This document shows positions 35,171 to 44,830 of a DNA stretch of 64,000 nucleotides, piece by piece. The position numbers and the translations under genes are program-made. The notes under the pieces are model-generated. The model saw only the letters and a program-made list of their open reading frames with translations. It was not told the DNA's origin and ran no database searches. The stretch is from Diaphorobacter sp. HDW4A. GTDB taxonomy: Bacteria > Pseudomonadota > Gammaproteobacteria > Burkholderiales > Burkholderiaceae_C. The stretch is from positions 2,604,001-2,668,000 of the forward strand of contig NZ_CP049910.1 in NCBI RefSeq assembly GCF_011305995.1, given 5' to 3'. Each line of letters starts with the position of its first letter. Within the stretch, counting starts at the first letter, position 1.

Positions 35171-35704
35171 ATGGCAGTTAATCGTTTGAACAGCCCTGTG
35201 GCCAACGTAGCACCCGAACAACGTGTCGGTGGTGTGGTCGATATCTATTGCAAGATCGACGGTGTCGACGGCGAAGCCGAAGACTCCAAGCACAAGGGCT
35301 GGCTGCACGTCGAGTCCATCGCAGGTGGCGTGGCCAACGCGGGTGCATTTGCATACGGCGGCGGTGGCGGCTCCGGCAAGGCGCAATGGCAGGATCTGAC
35401 CATTCGTGGTCGTTTTGACAAATGCTTTGCCACGTTGATGAAGAAGTGCGCATCAGGCGAACACATCGGCTCCGTGGAAATCTCTGCATGTAAGGCCGGT
35501 GGCTCGCAGCAGGAATTCCTGAACATCAAGATGACCAATGTGCTCATCTCGTCCCTGAACCTGTCTGGCGCTGAGTCCACCGAACCCATGTTCGACTGCG
35601 GCTTCAACTTCCAGAAGATCAAGGTCGAAGGCAAGTCGCAGACCAACTCCGGCTCCATGGGTGGTGCAGTGGTCGCCGAGTGGGACCTCAAGGCCAACAC
35701 CTGA
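35171..35704 (+). CDS. hcp: Hcp tube protein (TssD)
   Basis: A 177-residue Hcp1-type protein that stacks as hexamers in the inner tube and is secreted. Typical pieces are VDIYCKIDGVDGEAEDSKHKG near the N-terminus and SGEHIGSVEISACKAGG. ATG 35171 follows GGAGGAAG. A strong terminator lies 26 bp after the stop, so hcp is probably the most abundant message of the cluster. Confidence 0.95.
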   Translation: MAVNRLNSPVANVAPEQRVGGVVDIYCKIDGVDGEAEDSKHKGWLHVESIAGGVANAGAFAYGGGGGSGKAQWQDLTIRGRFDKCFATLMKKCASGEHIGSVEISACKAGGSQQEFLNIKMTNVLISSLNLSGAESTEPMFDCGFNFQKIKVEGKSQTNSGSMGGAVVAEWDLKANT

Positions 35705-35730
35705 TAGGTGCTCCTCGGGTTTCCAAGAGA

Positions 35731-35752
35731 GGGGCGCTTCGCCCCTTTTTTT
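35731..35752 (+). terminator. intrinsic terminator after hcp
   Basis: GGGGCG, a three-base loop, then CGCCCC (35731-35745) and seven T (35746-35752). It would limit read-through from tssBC-hcp into tagJ, which starts at 35785. Confidence 0.9.
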
Positions 35753-35784
35753 CTTCCACCTTTGCCCTCTTCACATCAGATCAC

Positions 35785-36564
35785 ATGGCTGAACTCACAT
35801 TGGCAGACAAGACGTCGCAGGTACAGGAAGCGATTCGCCAAAAACCTTCTGACGACAAGTTGCGCGTGCATCTGTTTCAGCTCTATGCGCAGGCTGGCAA
35901 TTGGCAGAAGGCTTTGGGTCAGTTGCAGGTGGCGGCGCAACTCAACGAGACTCACAAACTGCTCGCGCAGGCCTATCGCCTCGCCTTGCGTGCCGAGCTG
36001 ATTCGCCAGGAGGTGTTCGCTGGCACGCGCACGCCGCAAGTACTTGGCAAGCCCGCGCAGTGGCTCGGCTTTCTGATCGAGGCGCTGCAGATGGAGGGCA
36101 AGGGCCAGACTGAACAAGCTGCCGAGTTGCGTATTCAGGCCCTTGACGCAGCTGAAGCGATTTCCGGTCGCATCAACGAGGCTCCGTTCGAATGGATCGC
36201 CGACGCCGATTCACGCCTCGGCCCGGTGCTCGAAGTTTTTGTGAATGGCGATTATTACTGGCTGCCGTTTGAGTCCATCGTCGAAATCAAGATGGACACG
36301 CCTGAGGACCTGCGCGATCTGGTCTGGCTGCCCGCACACGTGAAACTGGTCAATGAAGGCCTGCACCCCATATTGCTGCCTGCGCGCTATCCGCTGGTGC
36401 AAGGTACGGTGGAAGACGGGCATCTGCGCTCACGCCTGACGAGCTGGACCGAAACCACAGAAGGCGACTTCATCGGACACGGAGTGAAGGTCTTCTCGAC
36501 CAATTCGCGTGAGATGTCGCTGCTCGACATCCGCCAGATCCGTCTGGACTCCAAGGCCGAATAG
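35785..36564 (+). CDS. tagJ: T6SS accessory protein TagJ (ImpE)
   Basis: A 259-residue ImpE/TagJ protein: N-terminal TPR-like helices (DDKLRVHLFQLYAQAGNWQKALGQL) and a C-terminal domain with RLGPVLEVFVNGDYYWLPF. In other systems TagJ binds the TssB sheath protein and assists ClpV recycling. The ATG at 35785 starts the homology; the ORF extends further upstream through the terminator. Followed by tssE after 32 bp. Confidence 0.9.
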   Translation: MAELTLADKTSQVQEAIRQKPSDDKLRVHLFQLYAQAGNWQKALGQLQVAAQLNETHKLLAQAYRLALRAELIRQEVFAGTRTPQVLGKPAQWLGFLIEALQMEGKGQTEQAAELRIQALDAAEAISGRINEAPFEWIADADSRLGPVLEVFVNGDYYWLPFESIVEIKMDTPEDLRDLVWLPAHVKLVNEGLHPILLPARYPLVQGTVEDGHLRSRLTSWTETTEGDFIGHGVKVFSTNSREMSLLDIRQIRLDSKAE

Positions 36565-36596
36565 TCCCCGAGAACCTTCTGACCGCCGTAACCAGC

Positions 36597-37133
36597 ATGG
36601 ACCGCGCAGACAGCAACGATCAATTCCACTACGGCACCGCAGACCGTCTGCTGCCGACGCTGTTGGACCGCCTGACGGATCAGGCACCGCAGCGCGACAA
36701 AGATGCAGTGAGCGAGCGCCTCGTCACGCGCAAGCAACTTCGCCAGATCATCCTGCGCGACCTCTCCTGGCTGCTCAACGCAACGAATGCCGAGACCGAG
36801 CTGATGCTCGAAGACTTCGCCGAAGCGCGCAATTCGACACTGAACTATGGCCTGCCCGCGTTCTCCGGCAAGCGGATTTCCGATGTGAAACTCACCGATC
36901 TGGAAGCCGCTATCAAGAACAGCATCCAGCAGTTCGAGCCGCGCGTGATGCCGGCAACGCTGGTGGTCAACGCCAGCCTGGCCTCGGACGACGAGGCCGC
37001 TCACAACATGGTGGTGTTCGAGATCCGCGGCCAGATCTGGGCGCAACCCTACCCCATCGAAATGCTGCTCAAATCCAGCATCGATCTGGAGACCGGCTCC
37101 GTCACCCTGCACGACCAGTTGGGAGACAACTGA
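36597..37133 (+). CDS. tssE: T6SS baseplate protein TssE (gp25-like)
   Basis: A 178-residue gp25-like baseplate protein with RKQLRQIILRDLSWLLNA and YGLPAFSG, the usual TssE blocks. Its stop overlaps the tssF start (TGATG). It is part of the wedge that nucleates the sheath. Confidence 0.92.
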   Translation: MDRADSNDQFHYGTADRLLPTLLDRLTDQAPQRDKDAVSERLVTRKQLRQIILRDLSWLLNATNAETELMLEDFAEARNSTLNYGLPAFSGKRISDVKLTDLEAAIKNSIQQFEPRVMPATLVVNASLASDDEAAHNMVVFEIRGQIWAQPYPIEMLLKSSIDLETGSVTLHDQLGDN

Positions 37134-39004
37134 TGGACCCGCGATTGCTCGACTATTACAACCGCGAGCTGGCCTACATCCGCGAAATGGGGCAGGAGTT
37201 CGCGCTGGAACACCCCAAGATCGCGGGTCGCCTCGGCATGAAGGGCCTCGAAGTCGCAGACCCCTATGTGGAGCGTTTGCTCGAGGGTTTCGCGCTGCTG
37301 GCGGGCCGTATCCAGCTCAAGATGGATGCGGAGTTTCCGCGCTTTTCCCAGCGCTTGCTGGAACTGATCTATCCGCACTACCTCTCACCGACACCAGCCA
37401 TGGGCATCGTGCGCATGCACCCGAGCGAGACAGAGGGCGGCATCACCGGTGCCTTCAAGGTTCCGCGCCTCACTGTGCTGCGTGCACCGATCTCGCCGGG
37501 TCAAGTGACCGCCTGCCAGTTCCGCACGGCACACGATGTGGAGCTGCTGCCGATGAGCGTCAAGCAGGCGTGGATCGAGGGCCTCGCCACCGATGTGCGC
37601 ATTCCCGCCAATCAAAAGAAAGTGGCCAGCAGCCTGCACCTGGTACTGGAGACCAGCGGCGACAAGGAATTCCGCACCATCGATTTCGATGAACTGCCGG
37701 TCTACATCGCCGGCCCGTTCGACCGAGCCCTGTTGCTGCTTGAACTGATTTGCGGCCGCCTTGTGGGCGGTGCCATCAAATGGCGTGACGATGCGGGCAA
37801 AGATCACCAATCGTGGCTCGCCGCCGATCAGGTCTGCGGCATGGGCTTCGAAAACGACGAATCGCTGATTCCCTACGGCGAGCAAAGTTTCAGCGGCTAT
37901 CGTCTGCTGCATGAATATTTTGCATGTCCGGACCGTTACCGCTTCTTCAAGATCAAGCGCCTGCGCCAGATACTCAAGACCGTGCGCGCGATGCGCATCG
38001 AGTTCGTGCTGCATTTCGACCGTGCGGCCACCGAGCTCGAGAAGGTGGTTTCCGACAGCCACTTTCACCTGTTCTGCACGCCCGTCATCAACCTGTTTCC
38101 CAAGAAGGGGGACCGTATCGACGTGTCGCTCGCGCACTTCGAGCACCATCTGTTGGGTGACCGCACACGTCCGCTGGACTACGAGATCTACTCAGTCTCG
38201 TCGATTCAGGGTTATGCCGCCAACAACACCGACGTGCAGACCTTCCTGCCGATCTACGAAACCTTGGGTGCGCAGGAAAGTTCGCATTCGCAGGCCTACT
38301 TCTCGCTGCGCCGCGAACCCCGCAAGCTCTCCGAAGTCGCCAAGCGCAACGGCCCGCGCACTGGCTATATCGGCAGCGAAGTGTTCGCGCAACTGGTGGA
38401 TCGTCAGGATGCGCCCTACCCTCATACGCTGAGCCGCATCGCACCCGACATGCTGTGCACCAACCGCGATCTGTCGCTGTTGATCACCTCCGCGGGCGAG
38501 CGCAACTTCCAGCTTGCCGTATCAGCACCCGTACAGCGCGTGGAGCTGGTCACCACGCTCACCCGGCCAGCGGCTTCGATGGCCGAGCGCAAGGCCACAT
38601 GGCGGTTGCTCAGCCATCTGCAGCTGAACTATCAGACACTCACCGACTCGACGCCCACAGAAGGCGCCAAAGTCATGCGCGAGCTTCTCCATCTGTACGC
38701 GCAGCTCAGCCGCCCAGAGACCGCGCAGCAAGCCGATGCGGTGGCGTCGGTCAACCTCACGCCGATGTTTGCACGGGTGCGACAACCGGGCCCCATCGTC
38801 TACGGACGCGGTGTCGACATCCATCTCACCGTCGATCAGGCCAAGTTCGGTGGCAGCAGTTCGTGGCTGTTTGGCGCAGTGCTCGAACGCTTCTTCGCGC
38901 GCCATGTAGGCATCAACTCCGCCACGCGCCTGAAAATGAGCACACTGCAGAACGGCCCATTCGCCGAATGGGCCACGCGCCAGGGCATGCGCCCGATGGC
39001 GTGA
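37133..39004 (+). CDS. tssF: T6SS baseplate protein TssF
   Basis: A 623-residue TssF protein of normal length, starting MDPRLLDYYNRELAYIRE, the family hallmark. It includes FPRFSQRLLELIYPHYLSP and a late VNLTPMFARVRQPGP segment. It forms the wedge with TssE, TssG and TssK. ATG 37133 overlaps the tssE stop; the stop overlaps the tssG start. A longer open frame upstream is out of keeping with the family. Confidence 0.95.
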   Translation: MDPRLLDYYNRELAYIREMGQEFALEHPKIAGRLGMKGLEVADPYVERLLEGFALLAGRIQLKMDAEFPRFSQRLLELIYPHYLSPTPAMGIVRMHPSETEGGITGAFKVPRLTVLRAPISPGQVTACQFRTAHDVELLPMSVKQAWIEGLATDVRIPANQKKVASSLHLVLETSGDKEFRTIDFDELPVYIAGPFDRALLLLELICGRLVGGAIKWRDDAGKDHQSWLAADQVCGMGFENDESLIPYGEQSFSGYRLLHEYFACPDRYRFFKIKRLRQILKTVRAMRIEFVLHFDRAATELEKVVSDSHFHLFCTPVINLFPKKGDRIDVSLAHFEHHLLGDRTRPLDYEIYSVSSIQGYAANNTDVQTFLPIYETLGAQESSHSQAYFSLRREPRKLSEVAKRNGPRTGYIGSEVFAQLVDRQDAPYPHTLSRIAPDMLCTNRDLSLLITSAGERNFQLAVSAPVQRVELVTTLTRPAASMAERKATWRLLSHLQLNYQTLTDSTPTEGAKVMRELLHLYAQLSRPETAQQADAVASVNLTPMFARVRQPGPIVYGRGVDIHLTVDQAKFGGSSSWLFGAVLERFFARHVGINSATRLKMSTLQNGPFAEWATRQGMRPMA

Positions 39005-40092
39005 TGCAGAGAAGCAATATGGAAAGTTCCGCATCGCATTTTCGGCACCCGTCGCCGCAGGCTTCATCGGCCAGCGCATTGTCGCAACTGGTGCGCACCA
39101 CGCTGCCCCAGACCGAAGCCATCGATCTGTTCGCGCTGCTGCGCCATCTGGATGCTGCATCCCCATCGGCACGCCTTGGCGCCTCACAAACACCGCGCGA
39201 AGACGTGGTGCGACTCGGCCAGCATCCGTCCACCGTCTTTGCCCCGTCCACCCTGTACAGCGTGCGGCCCACTGGCTATGGCGGTAGACCGCTGGTGCGA
39301 ATTCTCAGTTTTGGCGTCTTCGGCCCCAACGGGGCGCTGCCACTTCACCTGACCGAATATGTGCGCGAGCGGCTGCACAATCACGGCGATCCTGCGCCTG
39401 CCGATTTTGTCGACCTGTTCCACCACCGCTTCATCAGCCTGTTCTATCGCGCTTGGGCGGATGCGCAGTCTGTCGTGCAACTTGATCGTCCGGGTGTCGA
39501 CAAGTTCAGTTTCTATGCGGGGGCGCTGGTCGGTATTGGGTTCGAGGGAAGCTGGCAACGCGATTCCATCGACGACAGCGCCAAGCTCTACGCCGCTGGT
39601 CATCTGGTGCGCCTCACGCGCAATCCGGAGGGGCTCGAAAAACTCATCGGCCACCACTTCGGAACAAAGGCGGGGATCACCGAATTTATCAAAAGCTGGA
39701 TTCACATCGACGAGGCCGACCAGACCCGCCTCGGCAGCCTTGGGCAAAACAATCAGCTCGGCGTGAGTGCCATCGCGGGCAGCCGTCTGCAGGACGTTCA
39801 GGCCAAGTTCCGCATCTCGCTCGGCCCGATGGAACTTCGCAAGTACGAGAGCTTTCTGCCACCCGAGCTCAACAACCGCAGGCTGCGCGATTGGGTACGC
39901 AACTACATCGGCATCGAGATGGATTGGGATGTAGAGCTGCAACTGCATGCCAAAGAAGTACCGCGCACCTCGCTCGGCGGCGGCTCGCGCCTCGGTTGGA
40001 CCACGTGGATGGGCAAGCGCGCAAGCGATGCGCCCGCCAACGATCTGCGGCTCAATCCGGAGCGGGATTCCAGGCGGCTGAAGACGGGTTGA
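39004..40092 (+). CDS. tssG: T6SS baseplate protein TssG
   Basis: A 362-residue TssG protein: FALLRHLDAA near the N-terminus, FGPNGALPLHLTEYVRER and FLDL-type HHRFISLFYRAW in the middle, LGPMELRKYESFLPP toward the end. The ATG at 39004 overlaps the tssF stop (TGATG); ATG 39019 is possible. It is the last T6SS gene here. The expected tssH (clpV) does not follow; a cupin gene does. Confidence 0.93.
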   Translation: MQRSNMESSASHFRHPSPQASSASALSQLVRTTLPQTEAIDLFALLRHLDAASPSARLGASQTPREDVVRLGQHPSTVFAPSTLYSVRPTGYGGRPLVRILSFGVFGPNGALPLHLTEYVRERLHNHGDPAPADFVDLFHHRFISLFYRAWADAQSVVQLDRPGVDKFSFYAGALVGIGFEGSWQRDSIDDSAKLYAAGHLVRLTRNPEGLEKLIGHHFGTKAGITEFIKSWIHIDEADQTRLGSLGQNNQLGVSAIAGSRLQDVQAKFRISLGPMELRKYESFLPPELNNRRLRDWVRNYIGIEMDWDVELQLHAKEVPRTSLGGGSRLGWTTWMGKRASDAPANDLRLNPERDSRRLKTG

Positions 40093-40173
40093 GCGAACCA
40101 CGAAAAGCGCCTCGCTGCGGTGACGAGAAAGCATGAAAATGGGTGTGCATCCCCACAACAACGGAGACACACC

Positions 40174-40581
40174 ATGCAGCCATCATCCCCCGGAGCACAA
40201 CTCGTTGTCTCTCACTCCCACAACGCCCAGTTCGAGCGCGGATTGCGCTCGTTCTTTGAGTACCGCGACCTGGGCATGAAGCGGGCCACCGACGGCAAGG
40301 TCGTCGCTCACGTGATCCGCGCAGCGCAGGGCGAGGAGTTCAATGGCGTACCGCATCTGCACCACATCGATTTCCAGCTCGTCTACGTGCTCAAAGGCTG
40401 GGTGGAGTTCGAGTACGAAGGTCACGGCTCCGTGCGGCTCGAGGCCGGCTCCTGTGTCTATCAGCCCCCAGGCATTCGCCACCGTGAACTCGGCCACAGC
40501 GAGGATGTGGAGATGCTGGAAATCGTGATGCCCGGCGAATTCAAGACCGAGATAGCGGAAAGCGTCGAACGCAAGGCATGA
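40174..40581 (+). CDS. cupin-2 domain protein
   Basis: A 135-residue single-domain cupin. The metal-site motifs are HLHHIDFQLVYVLKG (first half) and PPGIRHRELGHSED (second half). ATG 40174 follows GGAG at good distance. It is the first gene after the T6SS set, separated by 81 bp, with no obvious functional link. Substrate unknown. Confidence 0.8.
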   Translation: MQPSSPGAQLVVSHSHNAQFERGLRSFFEYRDLGMKRATDGKVVAHVIRAAQGEEFNGVPHLHHIDFQLVYVLKGWVEFEYEGHGSVRLEAGSCVYQPPGIRHRELGHSEDVEMLEIVMPGEFKTEIAESVERKA

Positions 40582-40692
40582 CTCACGCGCAATAGCCGCA
40601 TCGCCGACTCGCTTTTTTTGAGCGGGACGCCGGAATCCCTCGCTAAACTTCACAGCACAAATCAAAGTGTTACGAAGGAGTATTCATTGGCC

Positions 40693-41304
40693 ATGCACAT
40701 TTGGGACTACGCGCCGGACGCGCTCGAAGTCAGCGTCACCGAGCTGATCGTCACCACCGCTGATCAAAGCGACGACCTGGTGGACGACACCGTCCGTCAA
40801 GTGCTTCAGGACCTGCGCGAGAACTTGAAGATGGACGTGATCTTCCTCTCGGAAATTCGAGAGGGCAAGCGCATGTTCAAGCATGTCGACAACAAGCCCG
40901 GCTGCGACCTCATCGCCACCGGCGGAGGCTCGCGGCTGGAAGAGTCGTTCTGCCAATGCGTGCTCGACGGCCGCCTGCCCAAGCTGGTGCATGATGCCGA
41001 AACCCATCGCAAGAGCGCCAAGCTGCCGGACACCCCTTTTCGCGTGGGCGCGCACATCAGCGCCCCCATCGTGCTCGCCAACGGGCAGATTTATGGAACG
41101 CTGTGCACCTTCAGCACGGCAGCCGATCCCTCGCTGACCCAGAAGGATCTGCAGAAACTCGAATGCGTGGCGCGCGTGGCAGCCAAGCGCATCGACCTGC
41201 GCTTTGCAAAGGAGCGCGATGAAACCATCGCGAGCTGGCAATTGCAGCCGCTGGCCGAAGCTCCATTCAATAAGGCCTGGGGCGACAAGCTGGGTAGCAA
41301 GTAA
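40693..41304 (+). CDS. GAF domain protein
   Basis: A 203-residue protein made of one GAF-like sensor domain (about 30-175), with LKMDVIFLSEIREGKR, HISAPIVLANGQIYGTLCTFS and a C-terminal helix. No output domain is attached, so it may act on a partner protein. AAGGAG (40675-40680) lies 12 bases before ATG 40693; a TTG at 40687 would be closer. Ligand unknown. Confidence 0.75.
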   Translation: MHIWDYAPDALEVSVTELIVTTADQSDDLVDDTVRQVLQDLRENLKMDVIFLSEIREGKRMFKHVDNKPGCDLIATGGGSRLEESFCQCVLDGRLPKLVHDAETHRKSAKLPDTPFRVGAHISAPIVLANGQIYGTLCTFSTAADPSLTQKDLQKLECVARVAAKRIDLRFAKERDETIASWQLQPLAEAPFNKAWGDKLGSK

Positions 41305-41344
41305 GGCGCGAAATCCAGGGGCTACCGTGGCCGCTTCGGAGCTT

Positions 41345-41677
41345 TCAGTGCCCCGACGCCTTGGAGAACAGCTGAATCACCAGCACACCGATCACGATCA
41401 ACGTCATGCCCGCCATGGCGGGCAGATCGAGCTTCTGGCCGTGAACCAACCAGCCGACGATGGAGATCAGCACAATGCCCAAACCCGACCAGATCGCGTA
41501 GACCACGCCCGTCGGAATGGACTTCATCACCTGCGCGAGCAGGTAGAACGAAATGCAGTAGCCAAGCACGGCCAGCGCGCTTGGCACCAGGCGCTGAAAG
41601 CCTTCGGACGATTTGAGAGCCGTGGTAGCAATTACCTCGGTGACGATGGCCGCGCCAAGCAAAAGGAATGGAGACAT
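41345..41677 (-). CDS. SMR family multidrug efflux protein (EmrE-like)
   Basis: A 110-residue four-helix SMR transporter. The key residues of the EmrE group are in place: E14, the drug/proton site, and Y60 and W63 in [10 protein letters not shown]. It exports cationic drugs in exchange for protons as an antiparallel dimer in the inner membrane. It stands alone on the minus strand. Confidence 0.9.
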   Translation of the reverse strand: MSPFLLLGAAIVTEVIATTALKSSEGFQRLVPSALAVLGYCISFYLLAQVMKSIPTGVVYAIWSGLGIVLISIVGWLVHGQKLDLPAMAGMTLIVIGVLVIQLFSKASGH

Positions 41678-41829
41678 GACTGAAAAACCTCTGGCTCACA
41701 TGGCAACCAGCGCCACAAAACGAGCCTTTGACCGCGAAGCCTAGTCGAAATATCCGTCCAAAAACGAAAGCACCAACTTGCCCCCACGTGTGGCGGGTGC
41801 AAGCGCGTCGGCCTTCCTGTTGCGCCTCC

Positions 41830-42681
41830 TCAGCTTCCGCTGGCCACGCAGCGCAGTTGCTGTTCACCAAGCCCCGTGATGCCAAGCCGCATCTCGTCAC
41901 CCACGCGCAGGAATTTCGGCACAGGCTTCTGGCCAAGGCCGACACCCGCGGGCGTACCGGTCAGCACGATGTCGCCGGGCTCGAGCGTCATGAAATCGCT
42001 GATGTAGGACAGCATGGTCGGCACGTCGAAGATGAAGTTCTTCGTGTTGCCGTCCTGCATGCGCCGGCCATTCACATCAAGCCACAGGCCGAGCGCGTGC
42101 GGATCGTCCACTTCGTCAGCCGTCACCAGCCATGGGCCGATGGGCGCAAAGGTGTCGTAGCTCTTGCCCTTGTCCCACTGACCGCCGCGCTCCGTCTGGT
42201 AGGCCCGCTCGGAAACATCGTTGGCCAGCACATAGCCCGCTACATGCTGCAGCGCCACGTCCTTGCCCACATGCTTGAGCCGCGTGCCGATGACGATGCC
42301 AAGCTCCACTTCCCAGTCGGCCTTTTCCGATCCTGGCGGGATCTGCACGTCGTCATTCGGGCCTGAGAGCGTGGTGATCGCCTTCATGAACAGCACGGGC
42401 TCCTTGGGCACCGGCATGCTGGCTTCTTGCGCATGGTCGCGGTAGTTCAGCCCCACGCAGACGATCTTACCGACGTTGCCAATGGGGCAACCAAGCCGCA
42501 CGCCCTCCTCCACCAGCGGCAGCCGCGCGATGTCGATGGCGGCGAGTGCCGCCAGCGTGCGGGGGGACAACTGATCAGGCCCCAGTTCGGACAGCAGCAT
42601 CGAAAGATCGCGCACGCGCCCCGCCGCATCCACCACGCCAGCGCGCTCCGCGCCAACTTCACCGTATCTGACCAGCTTCAT
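41830..42681 (-). CDS. fumarylacetoacetate hydrolase family protein
   Basis: A 283-residue FAH-fold enzyme. The family motifs are KIVCVGLNYRDHAQE, the metal ligands in ADWEVELGIVIG, GYVLANDVSER, and GDIVLTGTPAGVG. Such proteins hydrolyse or decarboxylate beta-diketo or hydroxy-dienoic acids. The reaction cannot be chosen from sequence. I chose MKLVRYG at 42681, where the homology begins, over ATG 42708. It is divergent from the chromate transporter genes. Confidence 0.85.
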   Translation of the reverse strand: MKLVRYGEVGAERAGVVDAAGRVRDLSMLLSELGPDQLSPRTLAALAAIDIARLPLVEEGVRLGCPIGNVGKIVCVGLNYRDHAQEASMPVPKEPVLFMKAITTLSGPNDDVQIPPGSEKADWEVELGIVIGTRLKHVGKDVALQHVAGYVLANDVSERAYQTERGGQWDKGKSYDTFAPIGPWLVTADEVDDPHALGLWLDVNGRRMQDGNTKNFIFDVPTMLSYISDFMTLEPGDIVLTGTPAGVGLGQKPVPKFLRVGDEMRLGITGLGEQQLRCVASGS

Positions 42682-42842
42682 GACAATCTCCTTGTTATGG
42701 GTTGCCACGATGTTAGTCGCACAGCCAACGCCAAATCCGCAACCATCTCAAGACCTGATGCCCGCTTCTCGTTCGGCGATGCCCCGTGTGCCCGCCTGCG
42801 CGCGCGTAGGCCTTACCATCGGAGCAAAAGACAGAGACACGC

Positions 42843-43484
42843 ATGACCGCTCCCGTATCGCTTCCACCCACGCCCTCGCCCTCGCACTCGCCTGCGCCCG
42901 CTCCCACGCTCAAACGCCCCGCCAATCTGCGCGAGCTGTTCTGGGCCTTCACCATGCTGGCGCTGCAGGGCTTTGGCGGTGTGCTCGCGGTGGTGCAGCG
43001 CGAGATGGTGGATCGCCGCCAGTGGATTACCAACGAAGAATTCATCGAGGACTGGGCCGTCGCGCAGATCCTGCCCGGCCCCAACGTGGTCAATCTGTCG
43101 ATGATGATCGGCGACCGCTACTTCGGTCTGCGCGGCGCAATCACCGCTGTGCTCGGCATGCTGAGTATTCCGATGCTGCTGGTGATCGTGCTGGCCGTGC
43201 TCTACCAGCACTATGCCGACGTTCCGCAGGTGGCGGGCGCGCTGCGCGGCATGGGCGCGGTGGCAGCGGGTTTAGTGATCGGCGCGGGCTTCCGGCTTGC
43301 CGTTGCGTTCCGCAAGCATCCACTCGGCCCCATGGTCTGCTGGGTGTTTGCGGCCATCACCTTTGCGGCGATGGCGCTGTGGCGTTTTCCGCTGGGATGG
43401 GTGCTGCCGGTGGTGGGCGGCACGACCTGCGTGCTCACCTGGTTCAAGCTCGGGCGTGACACCGCACGCGCGGCCCAGTCCTGA
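42843..43484 (+). CDS. chromate transporter subunit (CHR family, first half)
   Basis: A 213-residue membrane protein of the short-chain CHR family. After a proline-rich N-terminus it shows FWAFTMLALQGFGGVLAVVQREMV and the QILPGPNVVNLSMMIG motif. Two short CHR proteins encoded in tandem form the bipartite chromate transporter that expels chromate. Its partner starts 18 bp downstream. Confidence 0.88.
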   Translation: MTAPVSLPPTPSPSHSPAPAPTLKRPANLRELFWAFTMLALQGFGGVLAVVQREMVDRRQWITNEEFIEDWAVAQILPGPNVVNLSMMIGDRYFGLRGAITAVLGMLSIPMLLVIVLAVLYQHYADVPQVAGALRGMGAVAAGLVIGAGFRLAVAFRKHPLGPMVCWVFAAITFAAMALWRFPLGWVLPVVGGTTCVLTWFKLGRDTARAAQS

Positions 43485-43502
43485 TCAAGCAAGGCCCGAT
43501 CC

Positions 43503-44099
43503 ATGCAAACCGCCATCACCATGCACGCCACCGACTGGTTGCACCTCTTCGTCTACTACATGATGCTGTCGCTGCTGTCCGTGGGCGGTGCCATCGCCAC
43601 CGCACCCGACATGCACCGCTATCTGGTGGACGAACACGGCCTGCTCACCGATTTGCAATTCACCAACTCCATCGCCATCGCCCAGTCCGCGCCTGGCCCG
43701 AACGTGCTCTTCGTCGCCCTCTTCGGCTGGAACATCGGCATGAACGCCGCCCCCGTCGGCAGCCCCATGGGCTGGCTGCTCGGCAGCGTCGGCGTCGTGG
43801 TCTGCATGGTGGGCATTCTGCTGCCGAGCAGCACCCTCACCTTCGTCGCCACACGCTGGGCACAACAGCACCGCGAAAAGCGCACAGTGCGTGCATTCAA
43901 GCAAGGCATGGCACCGCTCGTCGTAGGCCTGCTCTGCGCCACCGGCTGGGTCCTCGCCAGCGCCCGTGGCGGCCCGCTCGCGGCATGGCCGCTATGGTGC
44001 GTGAGCGCCGTGACTGCGGTGCTGGTCTGGCGGACCAAGATTCATCTGCTGTGGCTGCTGGCGGTTGGAGCGGTGCTAGGAGCCTTGGGGGTGGTTTGA
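43503..44099 (+). CDS. chromate transporter subunit (CHR family, second half)
   Basis: A 198-residue partner of the preceding gene. It has the equivalent blocks LLSVGGAIATAPDMHRYLVDE and QSAPGPNVLFVALFGWNIG and about six helices in opposite topology. It has no start overlap but clearly the same transcription unit. Confidence 0.88.
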   Translation: MQTAITMHATDWLHLFVYYMMLSLLSVGGAIATAPDMHRYLVDEHGLLTDLQFTNSIAIAQSAPGPNVLFVALFGWNIGMNAAPVGSPMGWLLGSVGVVVCMVGILLPSSTLTFVATRWAQQHREKRTVRAFKQGMAPLVVGLLCATGWVLASARGGPLAAWPLWCVSAVTAVLVWRTKIHLLWLLAVGAVLGALGVV

Positions 44100-44204
44100 A
44101 GACCGGTGGTCGAGAAACTGAGAATGGCCAACATCAGCCTATCGCTGCGCCAACAAGTGGCTACCCTATCTGTACGACAAACCTGTGTCGACTGGAATCA
44201 ATTG

Positions 44205-44420
44205 TTAACCACTGAATTGCGCTCGATAGTACGCAACAAGTGCGTTCGCATGCCCATGACCTATCTTATGCTCGGACTTGAGGTAAGCGAGCTGTTCCAT
44301 GTGTTTTTTGTCGCCCAAGGTGTCAAGAATCTGGACCCAGTGGGCGACCGGCTTCCCGTAAGTCTTCTCAATCGAAGGGAAATAAGACGCGGGGCCTCTG
44401 ACCTTTTCTTCACTTTCCAT
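44205..44420 (-). CDS. DUF4287-like small protein
   Basis: A 71-residue protein. The KPVAHWVQILD and EHKIGHGHANALVAYYR blocks resemble the DUF4287 domain, whose function is unknown. I chose ATG 44420 because GGAGG lies 6 bases ahead; in-frame ATGs at 44432 and 44474 lack such a site. It lies alone. Confidence 0.65.
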   Translation of the reverse strand: MESEEKVRGPASYFPSIEKTYGKPVAHWVQILDTLGDKKHMEQLAYLKSEHKIGHGHANALVAYYRAQFSG

Positions 44421-44830
44421 GTGTACCTCCATGCAATAGAACGGAGAGGGTTGCCCGTCTTGAGCCGCCTTCATTCTTTCGCGCGACCCTCATATCGGTG
44501 AACGTGATCGCTGAGTCAACCTTCCATGTTTGAGTATGACAGACGACTATGTGGCTGATTGCAAAAGACTGCTCCGAGTCGTTCCGCGCCATTCACGGCA
44601 ACTGCGTCACCCATTCGCCGTTCTGTGCTGCGACTCGCAATCAACAAGGCATGCCACGGAAAATATCGCTGACCGCATGATGAACAGGAATGACCTAAGC
44701 CCACGCATTGCAGCAATGTAATGTTCCCGTTGCCATCCTGTCGGTGCCGTTTTTCCACAATGAACCCATCTCGCAAGCATCCGCTTCGAGGTGATTTCAA
44801 CCGATTGGAAAGAAAGGCTCCGACATCATC
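44421..44830. other. intergenic region without assignable gene
   Basis: About 410 bp between the DUF4287-like and DUF4148-like genes. Open frames in it have no recognisable protein pattern. The last ~100 bases must hold the promoter of the DUF4148 gene, with GGAAAGAAAGG ahead of ATG 44831. Nothing else can be supported. Confidence 0.5.
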
